A DNA stretch of 64,000 nucleotides from Pectobacterium carotovorum (GTDB taxonomy: Bacteria > Pseudomonadota > Gammaproteobacteria > Enterobacterales > Enterobacteriaceae): contig NZ_JAXAFK010000001.1 of assembly GCF_033898505.1 (NCBI RefSeq), positions 1,674,001-1,738,000 of the forward strand, written 5' to 3'. The notes beneath the pieces are model-generated. The model was not told the origin of the DNA. It was given only the letters and a program-made list of their open reading frames with translations, and ran no database searches. Positions 44,778 to 53,633 of this stretch are shown in pieces. The translations under genes were made by a program, and so were the position numbers. The first letter of the stretch is position 1. Each line of letters starts with the position of its first letter.

Positions 44778-46541
44778 TTAGCGCGGTTTGGGAATATTGA
44801 ACTGTTCCAGCGCAGGATTAACCGTTTTGGCAAAATCTTCCCGCCGGTTCTTGAGCTTGCTTTTGGCATTGAAGAAATTCACCAGCTCCGCAATCCCCAT
44901 ACCGATGCTGAGTGCTCCGCTCACTGCCCACCCCACCGGCCCTGCGGCAGCGCCAACGGCAGAGGCGGCAGCCGCACCGGCGGCTTCACCCGCGATAGCA
45001 CCGACTACCTTTCCGGCAATCGCTGCGCCAGCTTTACCAGCCAGGCCAATGGCCGTTTTACTTCCCGCCGCTTTGGTTAAATCCTCTGCGTGCAGCGACG
45101 ATTTAGCAAAACTCATTACTCTGCGCCCGGCCTCTTTCACTGCCCGCGCATCGCTTTTTGCGCCAGCCCCCGCATGCGACTCAGCCGAGAGAGAGGCATC
45201 AAGCCCAACCGTTCGCGGCGCGGCAGGTGACGTCGTAGAGAAACGTTGGCTCATCGCCGCCTGCGCGAGCAGCGGATCGGACAGTAAAATAGTGTTTATC
45301 TCACGCGGTACCGCCTGCTCAAAATGCTGAATCACATCCTCGTCTTTCTGTAGCGCTTCAATCCGTTGATTTAACACCTTTTCCGTTTCTTCGGTATTCC
45401 GGTATTCGCGCCCCGCCATCACCTGTTCCAGCGTCTGTTGCAATTTGACCAGCGTCGCCGACTTTTGCGCCCCGCTGTACTGCTGCGGCCGGGTAAAAAC
45501 CGCCTCATTCAACTTACTGATATCGGTTTTTGCCGCCAGTCCTAGCGCCGCCGCATTGTGTAGCGTATCCGCCGCTTCCTGACGGTTCACTGGCGCTTGT
45601 TCACGAATCCAGCTTTTCATGTCCTTCATCATCAGTTTGCCATCATGCGGGACTCGCGCCAGTTTCTCCCCTTTGACATCCGCATGTTCCAGAATCCCAA
45701 ATAGCCCAGGGTTAGACCACAGCCGGGCAGCCGCTTTTAGCTGGGGCGATAGCGTCGGGTTGCCGGTCATAATCGCGTTCAGGTCGCTCAGGGTGCTGGT
45801 GCGATCGTTCTCTTTCGGCGGAGAATCCACGTAGGATTTTTTGGCATCGGCGGCATTCAGCAGCGGTTCGTTGGCCAGCAAAAGCGCGGAAGAGTGTACT
45901 AACCGCAGTGATTGCGCATCGGCTGTCGGGTTTTTATCCCTATATTCCCGCACGGCATGACCGGCATCGCTGGCGCGGCGCTCCATATTTTTAATAAAGG
46001 ATTTCGTATCCCGATTCGAGATATGTCCATCGGCTCTGCCGCCATCTTTTGCCGTATCCATCGCCGTGTAGATGGCGGGATTCTCACGCAGATAAACGAG
46101 CGCTTTTTCCGCGTTAACCCCGCCTTCCTGTAGCATTTTCGCCGCTGCCAGCGGGCGATTCAGTTCCTTTGCGGCCTTTTCACGTTCATTTTCCGGCAGA
46201 TCGTTCAACAGCGCCGACCATTTCTCCAACGCCCTGGCGTTACTGTGCTCCGAGCTATCTATCGCCTGAAGATCGACGGGCGGTTTGGGTTCCGCAATGA
46301 GTGAACGGTCTGCAACGTTCGGCACCGCGGGCAAAGCGCGCGTGGGTGCTATCGTCCTCTGTTCAGAAGAAACCTGCGCCACGTTCGGCGACGTATCGCC
46401 AAAATCGATTGAATGCGAACCCGGCCGCGCTGCGGGCAATGCGGCCTGTTGTCCACTCCCCCTGCTGGCCTCTGTATTATGCTGCGCAGGCAAAGACGCG
46501 GCATTTCCCCAGCGGCTTCCGCTCTCAATACGATTGATCAT
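44778..46541 (-). CDS. hrpK: HrpK-like type III secretion translocator/effector
   Basis: The 587-residue product has a Ser/Pro/Gln-rich N-terminus (MINRIESGSRWGNAASLPAQ), suited to type III export. The middle is a long helical region, and there is an Ala/Gly-rich hydrophobic segment near the C-terminus (AGKVVGAIAGEAAGAAAASA, then PVGWAVSGALSIGMGIAELV). The end is NPALEQFNIPKPR, as in HrpK proteins. The frame opens to 46742, but a hrp box lies at 46648-46675, inside that stretch. The ATG at 46541 has GGGGA 5 nt upstream, so it is the start. HrpK of Pseudomonas syringae is an HrpL-regulated putative translocator. Confidence 0.8.
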   Translation of the reverse strand: MINRIESGSRWGNAASLPAQHNTEASRGSGQQAALPAARPGSHSIDFGDTSPNVAQVSSEQRTIAPTRALPAVPNVADRSLIAEPKPPVDLQAIDSSEHSNARALEKWSALLNDLPENEREKAAKELNRPLAAAKMLQEGGVNAEKALVYLRENPAIYTAMDTAKDGGRADGHISNRDTKSFIKNMERRASDAGHAVREYRDKNPTADAQSLRLVHSSALLLANEPLLNAADAKKSYVDSPPKENDRTSTLSDLNAIMTGNPTLSPQLKAAARLWSNPGLFGILEHADVKGEKLARVPHDGKLMMKDMKSWIREQAPVNRQEAADTLHNAAALGLAAKTDISKLNEAVFTRPQQYSGAQKSATLVKLQQTLEQVMAGREYRNTEETEKVLNQRIEALQKDEDVIQHFEQAVPREINTILLSDPLLAQAAMSQRFSTTSPAAPRTVGLDASLSAESHAGAGAKSDARAVKEAGRRVMSFAKSSLHAEDLTKAAGSKTAIGLAGKAGAAIAGKVVGAIAGEAAGAAAASAVGAAAGPVGWAVSGALSIGMGIAELVNFFNAKSKLKNRREDFAKTVNPALEQFNIPKPR

Positions 46542-46647
46542 TGATGTCCCCATTCTGTGGTCGTCAGGCTTAACAAACGAATCTCCCGCGTCATACAAAC
46601 ACAGAAAGGCCCACAAGCGTGCCGAGCGAAGGGATGACGGGTATAGG

Positions 46648-46675
46648 TGAGTGGAATGAAAACGTAATAGGTTCC
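46648..46675 (-). promoter_or_regulatory. hrp box (HrpL-dependent promoter)
   Basis: On the minus strand: GGAACC, 15 bp, CCACTCA. This fits the consensus GGAACC-N15/16-CCACNNA exactly and lies 107 bp before the hrpK start. Confidence 0.88.
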
Positions 46676-46950
46676 CTGAAAATTTGCAGGGAAATTTGAT
46701 GTCTATTGGCTGTTTATTCTTTTTAGGGAAATCGCTTTCCACAGAATATTTTCGAATTGAGGGCGGAAATAAGGCAGATAACAGGTTAACTGTTGTTCAA
46801 TTACATATCATTATCATCATTAACGATCAAGAGATACATCTCTCAACCTGACAACAGCGACCCTCGTTACTCTCTTTCCTTGCCCTTACAATAACCAGAC
46901 GAAATGATTACAAAAAATTTCAAAGAGTAACCAAATGTGTGATCCGCATA

Positions 46951-46969
46951 AATGAAACAGCGTTTCCTT
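46951..46969 (+). promoter_or_regulatory. KdgR operator
   Basis: AATGAAACAGCGTTTCCTT matches the KdgR consensus (AATGAAAC-N3-GTTTCATT) with one mismatch in the right arm. KdgR represses pectin-catabolism genes in soft-rot bacteria. It lies 333 bp upstream of the porin start; a TGTGA half site for CRP is at 46938. Confidence 0.75.
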
Positions 46970-46989
46970 TTCACCATAATGCCACACAG

Positions 46990-47018
46990 CCTAATTATCA
47001 AGTCTGCTGATAATTAGG
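46990..47018. other. Perfect AT-rich stem-loop in the kdgM leader
   Basis: CCTAATTATCA (46990-47000) and TGATAATTAGG (47008-47018) pair over 11 bp with a 7-nt loop, between the KdgR box and kdgM. There is no T-run. It may be an operator or an mRNA leader structure. Confidence 0.55.
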
Positions 47019-47301
47019 ACAACCAGTAAGCGGTGTAAATTATCGACATTCACTCATCAGCATAAGCCATTTCGCTGATTGAAAAACTCATAAGCAACGT
47101 CGTATATAAGGAAGCGTAAATGAATTGATAGAAACCTGATTGACCAGGGAGATCGCCCTGTCTGACATTATTAATGGCGTCATCATCATTTCTGGTGATT
47201 CTATTTTTACGCCCAAAAAATGGCATCCACTGTCTGGTTTTAAAGATAGAGACTGCACGCGCCAATAATATTATTTATTCATCAAGAAAGAGAAAGACAG
47301 A

Positions 47302-48120
47302 ATGAAAATATACACACGTAACCTACTCATCGTTTGTGCCGGATTCGCTCCTTTCCTTACCCAGGCAGAAACCGACGGCAAAACTACCTTCCAGTACGAA
47401 CATAACTGGAAAACAGAAGACCGCCGCCACGCAGATTCCATCAAGCTCATTCACAAGAAAACCAACGGCTGGTCATACGAAGTCAAATTCAGTACGTCAG
47501 CAGGCGGGAACAGCAACTACGACGTTGCCTATGATGACATGCAGGGCGGCTCTGGCGGCATGGTGATCGGTAAGGACTTCAAGCTAAGCAAGGCCGCCAC
47601 CTTAACGCCTAGCTTTGAATTCTCCATCGGCAATGCCAGCATGATGTATCAGCCGGGTCTGAAATATAACTATCGAATTAACAGCGACTGGTCCACTTAT
47701 GGCCGCTACCGTTATGAATATAAGAAACCGACACGTAGTTCGCGTTATTCGATCATTTCCACGTCAGATAAATATGGTCACGCAGGGGAATCTTATTTGT
47801 CAAAATCCGACACCGGACGCCACCGTTTGGATGCTGGGGTAACGTATTCTGGCTTTGATAATATTAATCTGACTTACGTCTTTAACTACTATATCGGCGA
47901 TAACACCACCAAATCGTATAAATATAGCAAGGGTGAATTCACAGAAAGAGAATACGCCGTCTATGACAATGGCAAAACGGACTATGAGCATCAGTTCAAA
48001 GTTCAATATAAGTTAAACAAACAGCTAACTCCTTACATTGAGTATGATGATATTAGCCAATCCAGCACATCATCAAGCCGTCAGGGGAAAATCAAAGTTG
48101 GTTTCAACTACGTTTTCTAA
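47302..48120 (+). CDS. kdgM: KdgM-family oligogalacturonate-specific porin
   Basis: A 272-residue outer-membrane protein. Residues 1-22 are a signal peptide ending TQA. The family pattern FQYEHNWKTEDRRHADSIKL opens the barrel, strands alternate throughout, and the chain ends GKIKVGFNYVF with terminal Phe. Many Arg and Lys residues suit an anionic channel that passes oligogalacturonides. A KdgR box lies upstream. Paralogue of the next gene. Confidence 0.9.
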   Translation: MKIYTRNLLIVCAGFAPFLTQAETDGKTTFQYEHNWKTEDRRHADSIKLIHKKTNGWSYEVKFSTSAGGNSNYDVAYDDMQGGSGGMVIGKDFKLSKAATLTPSFEFSIGNASMMYQPGLKYNYRINSDWSTYGRYRYEYKKPTRSSRYSIISTSDKYGHAGESYLSKSDTGRHRLDAGVTYSGFDNINLTYVFNYYIGDNTTKSYKYSKGEFTEREYAVYDNGKTDYEHQFKVQYKLNKQLTPYIEYDDISQSSTSSSRQGKIKVGFNYVF

Positions 48121-48251
48121 GAAATGCCGAATTTTATAAAGGAAACACACCGTATTTTGTGTCGCGTTGATGAAAAAATAAATTCATGAATGAATTTTGT
48201 CTATCAGCGCACAGTTTTCACAATTAACGACCAATATTAATGGTGCCCATA

Positions 48252-49004
48252 ATGAAAAAACGCTACCTTGTGGCCGGTATTCTCTTTGCCCAAATTTATG
48301 CTATTTCCGCCTCTGCCTCTGATACCAAACTCAGCTATGAACATAGCTGGGGAACGATGAATCGCTACCACGGTGATCAAATCGGCATGCGGCATTTTAT
48401 GGATAATGGCCTGTACGTTGGCGTTGAGCTGAACTTTTATAATAAGAATAAAGATCTGACCATCGATGATGTCGTCTCGAATTCTTATGCTTTTTATACC
48501 GGCTATGCCTACAGCTTAACACCTGAACTAACCTTAACGCCGAATCTGGAAGCGCGCTTCTACTCCGGCGGCACCAGCGGTGAAGGCACCGTAGGCGATA
48601 TCGGCGCTAGCCAGAGTTCCGGCGCACGCTATACGCCAGGTTTGAAACTGACCTGGGCTGTGACTGACAAGACGGATCTTCATGCGCAATATCGCTATGA
48701 CCTCAGAAAAATCACCCGCAGCAAGCGCACCAGCACGGATGATGACACCCACCGCCACCGCTATGAAGCGGGCGTGGCCTACAAAGGTTTCGATAACTTC
48801 ACGCTGGCGTACACCGCTTACTACTATCACGCAGATTACGTGCTGCAAAACAACAAAAAGCATGACTATCAGCAGGACTTTGATGTGTCTTACACCATCA
48901 ACGACAACTGGACAGCACACGTGGGCGTTGAAGATGTCGCCAGCGGGCGCGATGTGAAATCGCGTGAAGGAAAAGGGAAAGTCGGCTTCACCTATACGTT
49001 CTAA
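48252..49004 (+). CDS. kdgN: KdgN-like oligogalacturonate porin
   Basis: The second barrel protein, 250 residues, with signal peptide ending ASAS and start pattern TKLSYEHSWGTMNRYHGDQIG. It ends GKGKVGFTYTF. KdgM and KdgN of Dickeya are paralogues with differing regulation; which copy here is which is a guess from order. The ATG at 48252 is chosen over 48240 because the signal peptide starts there (MKKRYLVAG). A strong terminator follows. Confidence 0.85.
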   Translation: MKKRYLVAGILFAQIYAISASASDTKLSYEHSWGTMNRYHGDQIGMRHFMDNGLYVGVELNFYNKNKDLTIDDVVSNSYAFYTGYAYSLTPELTLTPNLEARFYSGGTSGEGTVGDIGASQSSGARYTPGLKLTWAVTDKTDLHAQYRYDLRKITRSKRTSTDDDTHRHRYEAGVAYKGFDNFTLAYTAYYYHADYVLQNNKKHDYQQDFDVSYTINDNWTAHVGVEDVASGRDVKSREGKGKVGFTYTF

Positions 49005-49052
49005 CCACGGCTGACCTTTCTAAAACAGCTTACTGCTACGCAATGTTTCTCG

Positions 49053-49085
49053 GGGATCCTGTTCACCAAGCAGGATCCCTTTATT
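49053..49085 (+). terminator. Terminator between kdgN and the pectate lyase gene
   Basis: GGGATCCTG (49053-49061) and CAGGATCCC (49071-49079) form a 9-bp stem with a TTTATT tail, ending only 24 bp before the lyase ATG. Confidence 0.82.
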
Positions 49086-49108
49086 ACAAGCTATACAGGT
49101 AGATAAAA

Positions 49109-50815
49109 ATGAAAAAATTTGCGCTGTCGCTCCTTGCGGGTCTGGTTGCTTTACAGGCCAGCGCCGCTACACCAGACCGTCTCACCATCGTCAATCAGTA
49201 TGTTGATAATGTGCTGACCAAAGCCGGTGACCACTATCACGGCCAGTCGCCTACACCATTACTTGCTGATGGTGTCGATCCTCGCACGGGCAAACAAATG
49301 GAGTGGATCTTCCCCGATGGTCGCCACGCCGTGTTATCCAATTTTTCCGCGCAGCAAAACCTGATGCGCGTGCTGGTCGGGCTCAGCAACCTGAGCGGCA
49401 ATCCCAGCTATAAGCAGCGTGCCGAAGCGATTGTGAAGTATCACTTCCAACACTATCAGGATGAGAGCGGCCTGCTGATTTGGGGTGGTCACCGTTTCGT
49501 TGATTTAAAAACGCTGCAACCGGAAGGCCCCAGCGAAAAAGAGATGGTGCATGAGCTGAAAAATGCCTATCCCTACTACGATTTGATGTTCAGCGTCGAT
49601 AAAGACGCAACCGCACGCTTTATCCGCGGTTTCTGGAATGCGCACGTTTATGACTGGAAGATCATGGAAACCAGTCGCCACGGTAAATACGGGCAAAAAA
49701 TGGGCGCACTCTGGCAAAGCCCGTTTGAGCAACAGCCACCCTTCTTCGCCACCAAAGGCCTGAGCTTCCTGAATGCGGGTAACGATCTGATCTATTCCGC
49801 CTCGCTGCTGTACAAATACAATAAAGAAGACGGCGCGCTGGTCTGGGCAAAACGTTTGGCACAGCAGTACGTGCTGCCACGGGATAAAGCGACCGGGCTC
49901 GGCGTGTATCAGTTTACGCAGGCGCTGAAGCGTGATGAAACGACTGACGATGCCGATACGCATTCCAAATACGGCGACCGCGCCCAGCGTCAGTTTGGCC
50001 CAGAGTTCGGCCCTACCGCGCTGGAAGGCAATATGATGCTGAAAGGACGCACCAGTACGATCTATTCCGAAAATGCGCTCATGCAGCTCCAGTTGGGTAA
50101 AGACTTAGGGGCGGAAGGCAAGGAACTTCTGACGTGGACAACCGATGGCCTGAAAGCCTTTGCCAAGTATGCCTATAACGAGTCGGATAACACGTTCCGC
50201 CCGATGCTCGCTAACGGCAAAGATCTTTCCAATTACGTTCTGCCGCGTGATGGCTACTACGGCAAAAAAGGCACCGTGATCAAGCCTTATCCTGCGGATA
50301 ACTCATTCCTGCTTTCGTATTCTCGCGCTTATACCGTTTCACCGGACGCCGAACTGTGGCGTGTCGCACGCGGCATCGCTCGCGCACAGGGGCTGGGTGA
50401 GTTAGGTTCAGCGCCGGGTAAAGACGTCAAAGTGGATCTCGCGACCAAGAACAACGATCCTTACGCCCTGTTCGCGCTGCTGGATCTGTATCAGGCGAGC
50501 AAAGTGAAAGATTATCTGTCGCTGGCGGAAAAAGTGGGCGATAACATTATCAGCACGCGTTATAAGAACGGCTTCTTCATGGCCGATCCCAACAGACAAT
50601 ATGCCGATGTCGATACCATTGAGCCTTATGCCCTGCTAGCGCTGGAAGCCGCAGTACGCAATCAGCCACAGTCCGTTGCACCGTTCCTGAATGGTGCGGG
50701 CTTCACTGAAGGCGGCTACCGTATGGAAGATGGCTCAACTCGCATATCTACTCGCGATAACGAAATCTTCCTGTTGAACGTTGGCGAAACCTTGAAACCC
50801 AACAATAAGAAGTAA
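49109..50815 (+). CDS. Periplasmic pectate lyase, family PL2
   Basis: The 568-residue enzyme has a signal peptide (MKKFALSLLAGLVALQASA) and a full PL2 body. Stretches such as MEWIFPDGRHAVLSNFSAQQNLMR, WGGHRFVDL, HVYDWKIMETSRHG and QRQFGPEFGPTALEGNMML (core GPEFGPTALEG) are typical. PL2 lyases cleave polygalacturonate by beta-elimination in a (alpha/alpha)7 barrel with Mn2+ or Co2+. The version with a signal peptide is the endolytic periplasmic form known from Yersinia and Erwinia carotovora. It degrades oligogalacturonides brought in by the two porins. Confidence 0.9.
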   Translation: MKKFALSLLAGLVALQASAATPDRLTIVNQYVDNVLTKAGDHYHGQSPTPLLADGVDPRTGKQMEWIFPDGRHAVLSNFSAQQNLMRVLVGLSNLSGNPSYKQRAEAIVKYHFQHYQDESGLLIWGGHRFVDLKTLQPEGPSEKEMVHELKNAYPYYDLMFSVDKDATARFIRGFWNAHVYDWKIMETSRHGKYGQKMGALWQSPFEQQPPFFATKGLSFLNAGNDLIYSASLLYKYNKEDGALVWAKRLAQQYVLPRDKATGLGVYQFTQALKRDETTDDADTHSKYGDRAQRQFGPEFGPTALEGNMMLKGRTSTIYSENALMQLQLGKDLGAEGKELLTWTTDGLKAFAKYAYNESDNTFRPMLANGKDLSNYVLPRDGYYGKKGTVIKPYPADNSFLLSYSRAYTVSPDAELWRVARGIARAQGLGELGSAPGKDVKVDLATKNNDPYALFALLDLYQASKVKDYLSLAEKVGDNIISTRYKNGFFMADPNRQYADVDTIEPYALLALEAAVRNQPQSVAPFLNGAGFTEGGYRMEDGSTRISTRDNEIFLLNVGETLKPNNKK

Positions 50816-50832
50816 GCATTAATCCTCAACAC

Positions 50833-50858
50833 GCCAATGGTGGTTCGCTGCCATTGGC
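50833..50858 (+). terminator. Terminator after the pectate lyase gene
   Basis: GCCAATGG (50833-50840) and CCATTGGC (50851-50858) form an 8-bp stem 15 bp after the stop. The tail is only moderately T-rich. Confidence 0.6.
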
Positions 50859-50922
50859 AATTCCCCTCTTGTAACCCAGCCCAACCATTCACAGAACAAG
50901 ACCGCCACTATCGGATGTGATT

Positions 50923-50958
50923 CTTAATCGAGTGGTGCTTAATTGAGTAGTGCTTAAT
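50923..50958. repeat. Two and a half copies of a 15-bp tandem repeat
   Basis: CTTAATCGAGTGGTG and CTTAATTGAGTAGTG are followed by a partial CTTAAT. Noncoding space between convergent genes. Confidence 0.65.
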
Positions 50959-50978
50959 ATGTGGAACTTACAGGATGT

Positions 50979-51009
50979 CATGCCGGCCACGATGAACGTG
51001 ACCAGCATG
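50979..51009 (-). terminator. Hairpin after the orphan binding-protein gene
   Basis: CATGCCGGCCACG and CGTGACCAGCATG pair over 13 positions, allowing two G-U or mismatched pairs, around ATGAA, 24 bp beyond the minus-strand stop. No T-run. Confidence 0.5.
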
Positions 51010-51032
51010 GGTTGACTCAATAATCTCAAGCG

Positions 51033-52154
51033 TTAGTTAACCAGAGGGACTTCTGGGTGCACGCCGAGCCAGCCCGGCGTAGGTTCGCCTTTCGCTTCGC
51101 CGACATACAGACTCAGCTGTGCGCGGAAGCGCTCGACCGCACCGCGATCGTACATGAAATCAGCAAATGCCTGAGGGCGAGTGTTACGGTATTCCCAGAT
51201 ATGTTTGTAACCCACTGGCGGCTCAACATCGGTACGCACCGACCACATACGTGAAACCTGAGTTTGCGTTTGCGGATCCAGCACCCAGCTCAGGTAGAGC
51301 TTGGCACTTTCCGGGTGTTTCGCCTGTTTGAAGATGGCGGCACGTTGCGCCCAGGAGACAAAAGGATCGGACTTCGGCAGGACAAAGCGGGTTACAGCAT
51401 CTGCTGCTGGCACAAGCGCACCGGAACTGGTAAAGGTCGCGCTGTATTTTCCTGTCGCGATTTCAGCGCCGGGGACGTTGGTGCCGCGCACATAGACGGG
51501 ATCCTGCTCCTGCAATTTTTTAACAAAATCCCAGCCGTATTTATCCACGGCCAGCTTGTACCAAAACAGTACTGCATCGTCGTCGTTCGGATAAGCCAGA
51601 ATCAAATTACCTCTTAGATTGGGACGAAGGTAATCATTAACCTCACGCGGCCAGGATTTTTCATCCAGAAGCTGAGTGTTGACTAAATTACTGAATGCGA
51701 TGACATAGGCACCGGTCCAAGCACCATCTGCATCCCGAAATTCCGGATAGATTTTATCCCAGCCACGCGCTTTGTAATTCAGCAGCACGCCTTCTTTTTT
51801 CCAGCGCGGGAAATTTTGCACCGTTTGCAGTTGTACCACATCAGGAATCAGGGTGCCGGTCGCCAATTGGTTATCGATACGAGCATCATGGTATTTGCTG
51901 TAATCGACAATCACATTCAGTTTCATGCCAGGAAAACGTGTCTCAAATGCCCGCTTGAAACCAGCCTGCTGTGACTGCACATCGCCACCGGCATAAACTG
52001 TGACCGTACCGCCTTCTCTCAACGCACTCTGATAGATTTGATCCAGCGAACGCGTCTCAATTTCGACGCCAGCCTGACTTTGCCCGACGCTGAGACCGGC
52101 CATCATAGCCAGCATCAGCACTGTTTTCTTCAGGTACTTCCCAGTGTATTGCAT
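51033..52154 (-). CDS. Orphan ABC transporter substrate-binding protein (iron/phosphonate type)
   Basis: A 373-residue periplasmic protein with a signal peptide ending SQA. The GTVTVYAGGDVQSQQAGFKRAFETRFPGMKLNV stretch (core AFETRFPGMKLNV) is typical of the family-1/6 binding proteins for Fe3+ or 2-aminoethylphosphonate. Two tyrosines in the C-terminal half could be ligands. The ATG at 52154 has AAGGAA upstream; a GTG five codons earlier is unlikely. No permease or ATPase gene adjoins it, so it must use a transporter elsewhere. Ligand unknown. Confidence 0.8.
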   Translation of the reverse strand: MQYTGKYLKKTVLMLAMMAGLSVGQSQAGVEIETRSLDQIYQSALREGGTVTVYAGGDVQSQQAGFKRAFETRFPGMKLNVIVDYSKYHDARIDNQLATGTLIPDVVQLQTVQNFPRWKKEGVLLNYKARGWDKIYPEFRDADGAWTGAYVIAFSNLVNTQLLDEKSWPREVNDYLRPNLRGNLILAYPNDDDAVLFWYKLAVDKYGWDFVKKLQEQDPVYVRGTNVPGAEIATGKYSATFTSSGALVPAADAVTRFVLPKSDPFVSWAQRAAIFKQAKHPESAKLYLSWVLDPQTQTQVSRMWSVRTDVEPPVGYKHIWEYRNTRPQAFADFMYDRGAVERFRAQLSLYVGEAKGEPTPGWLGVHPEVPLVN

Positions 52155-52607
52155 TGTGATTTCCTTCACTTAATGAATAAAACCCGTACCGATAAACGAC
52201 AACTACCTGCCGTTAAAACGGCAACGGTGTGACCAGCGGATCGCAAATAAGCGACGCGCAGGATTGGATCGAAGATAGGCGATCGTCAAAAATAGAATCA
52301 GAATAGAAGCGTATGAGCTTCCGTCGCTATATCTCCTGTTCTTCGAGACTAATGTCCCTATTTCTATTAGGGATTTTAGCCTGAGTTTACAGGATTAAAT
52401 AAAAACATATACGAAGAAAAAGAGAACAATATAGTTAAAAATATTGAATGGATAAAAAGGGAATTATTGTATTCGATACAAATACGGGGATAGATGAAAA
52501 CGCAGAGGAAGATAGAGTGATATTATTTACCTTATAAAATCATTTCAGTTTTAATGATATTACTTAATACCATATCTAAATGAGAATGTTAGGATTGCAA
52601 TTTATTT
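52155..52607. other. AT-rich intergenic region at the edge of the CDI island
   Basis: About 450 bp, very AT-rich. It contains TCCCTA/TAGGGA arms at 52355-52373 and a TTGTAT-TCG-ATACAA palindrome near 52467-52481, either of which could be an operator. No gene seen. Confidence 0.4.
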
Positions 52608-52973
52608 TTACACAGAGGGAAAAACATCACCGGAGAATACATTTTCTGGCATAACGTCAAGATAATCCGGGAGCAGACCATATTCATCCAGAAACACCCG
52701 ATGCTGCGCAATAATTGAGAAGGCTTGCTGCAATGGCGCTTTTATTTTTTCTGCACCGGCAATCCACTGCTGGTTATACTGTAAAAACTCCGCCGTTTTT
52801 TCCAGTTCTGCTAACGACCATTGATCGACGGGATCGTAAGCCAATTCAAGCTCGGCGATATAGGTTCGAAGCTCAGATAAATAACGCTGAAACAGATCAA
52901 TATCAGCCACGGTGGCACAGGCAGCTCGATTAAAAAAAGCGTTAAATGCCTGCTGAACCAATCCCCTATTCAT
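52608..52973 (-). CDS. Unknown helical protein at the end of the CDI island
   Basis: I do not recognise this 121-residue protein. It is strongly helical and acidic, with no signal peptide (MNRGLVQQAFNAFFNRAACA start). It starts 48 bp after the next upstream gene's stop on the same strand and probably shares its transcript. An earlier in-frame start at 53006 is less likely; AGGGA precedes 52973. It may be an immunity or accessory protein by position alone. Confidence 0.6.
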   Translation of the reverse strand: MNRGLVQQAFNAFFNRAACATVADIDLFQRYLSELRTYIAELELAYDPVDQWSLAELEKTAEFLQYNQQWIAGAEKIKAPLQQAFSIIAQHRVFLDEYGLLPDYLDVMPENVFSGDVFPSV

Positions 52974-53021
52974 ATATGCATCCCTAACCTGTCTGATTTT
53001 CGCCACATATTATATATCAAC

Positions 53022-53573
53022 TTATTGCGCGTACGGCACCGAATACACCGCAAATATTCTGCATGGCCCCGGCTCACAGCCGTGAAAGACACCACTTTCC
53101 AAATGCTTTTTCGCCTCATCAAACGACGCCAGCAGGCAATGTTCATTGACCTCCAACTCCTGCGCCATATGGTTGCAGGATAAGTAGGAACACTCTGGCG
53201 ATTGCTCCAAATGAAAAGAGACAATATCAAAACCCTGCAACTCTTTCTGCCGTGGTATCTTCACGTCGGTATCAAAAGAGGCTTCCGGCTCGAACAGGTT
53301 CCATTCCGCTGTATCTTCATCATACTGATACTCGTATGCCTCGTAATAAAACATCGTGGTATCGGCCAGATCAATTCCTTCTTCTTTCGCCAGAGAATAA
53401 ATCATCTCCGGTGAATCAAACAGCCAGTACCCGTTATGACGCCAAAACTGAATATATTCACAAAAGGCATCAGAGACACAGCAGCTCACCGAGTAAATGT
53501 CTTTTACCTGATCGGCGTTAAGCCAGTCAGGTTTTAACGCGACTCTTTTAGCTAAATATCCGACGGGGATCAT
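53022..53573 (-). CDS. Unknown acidic protein in the CDI island
   Basis: A 183-residue cytosolic-looking protein, strongly acidic and rich in Tyr, Glu and Asp (MFYYEAYEYQYDEDTAEWN). It has seven cysteines, two of them adjacent in YSVSCCVSD, and no signal or membrane segment. AAGGAG precedes the ATG. Position downstream of cdiA and its acidic nature are compatible with an immunity protein, which often mimics nucleic acid, but there is no direct evidence. Confidence 0.65.
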   Translation of the reverse strand: MIPVGYLAKRVALKPDWLNADQVKDIYSVSCCVSDAFCEYIQFWRHNGYWLFDSPEMIYSLAKEEGIDLADTTMFYYEAYEYQYDEDTAEWNLFEPEASFDTDVKIPRQKELQGFDIVSFHLEQSPECSYLSCNHMAQELEVNEHCLLASFDEAKKHLESGVFHGCEPGPCRIFAVYSVPYAQ

Positions 53574-53633
53574 AGATTTTTCTCCTTCATGTTTCTGGTG
53601 AGTGTTATTTCTGGATCCCTTTGTTATAAAAAT

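Larger units (their letters stand above)
46676..47301. other. Long intergenic region between hrpK and kdgM
   Basis: About 630 bp without a convincing gene; a 71-codon minus-strand frame here looks like chance. It contains a KdgR box and a perfect hairpin (listed separately) and the promoter of kdgM. Confidence 0.5.

Noticed and set aside
47050..47265. 71-codon minus-strand frame upstream of kdgM
   Set aside because: No ribosome site or family likeness, and it lies in the probable leader of the porin mRNA on the opposite strand.
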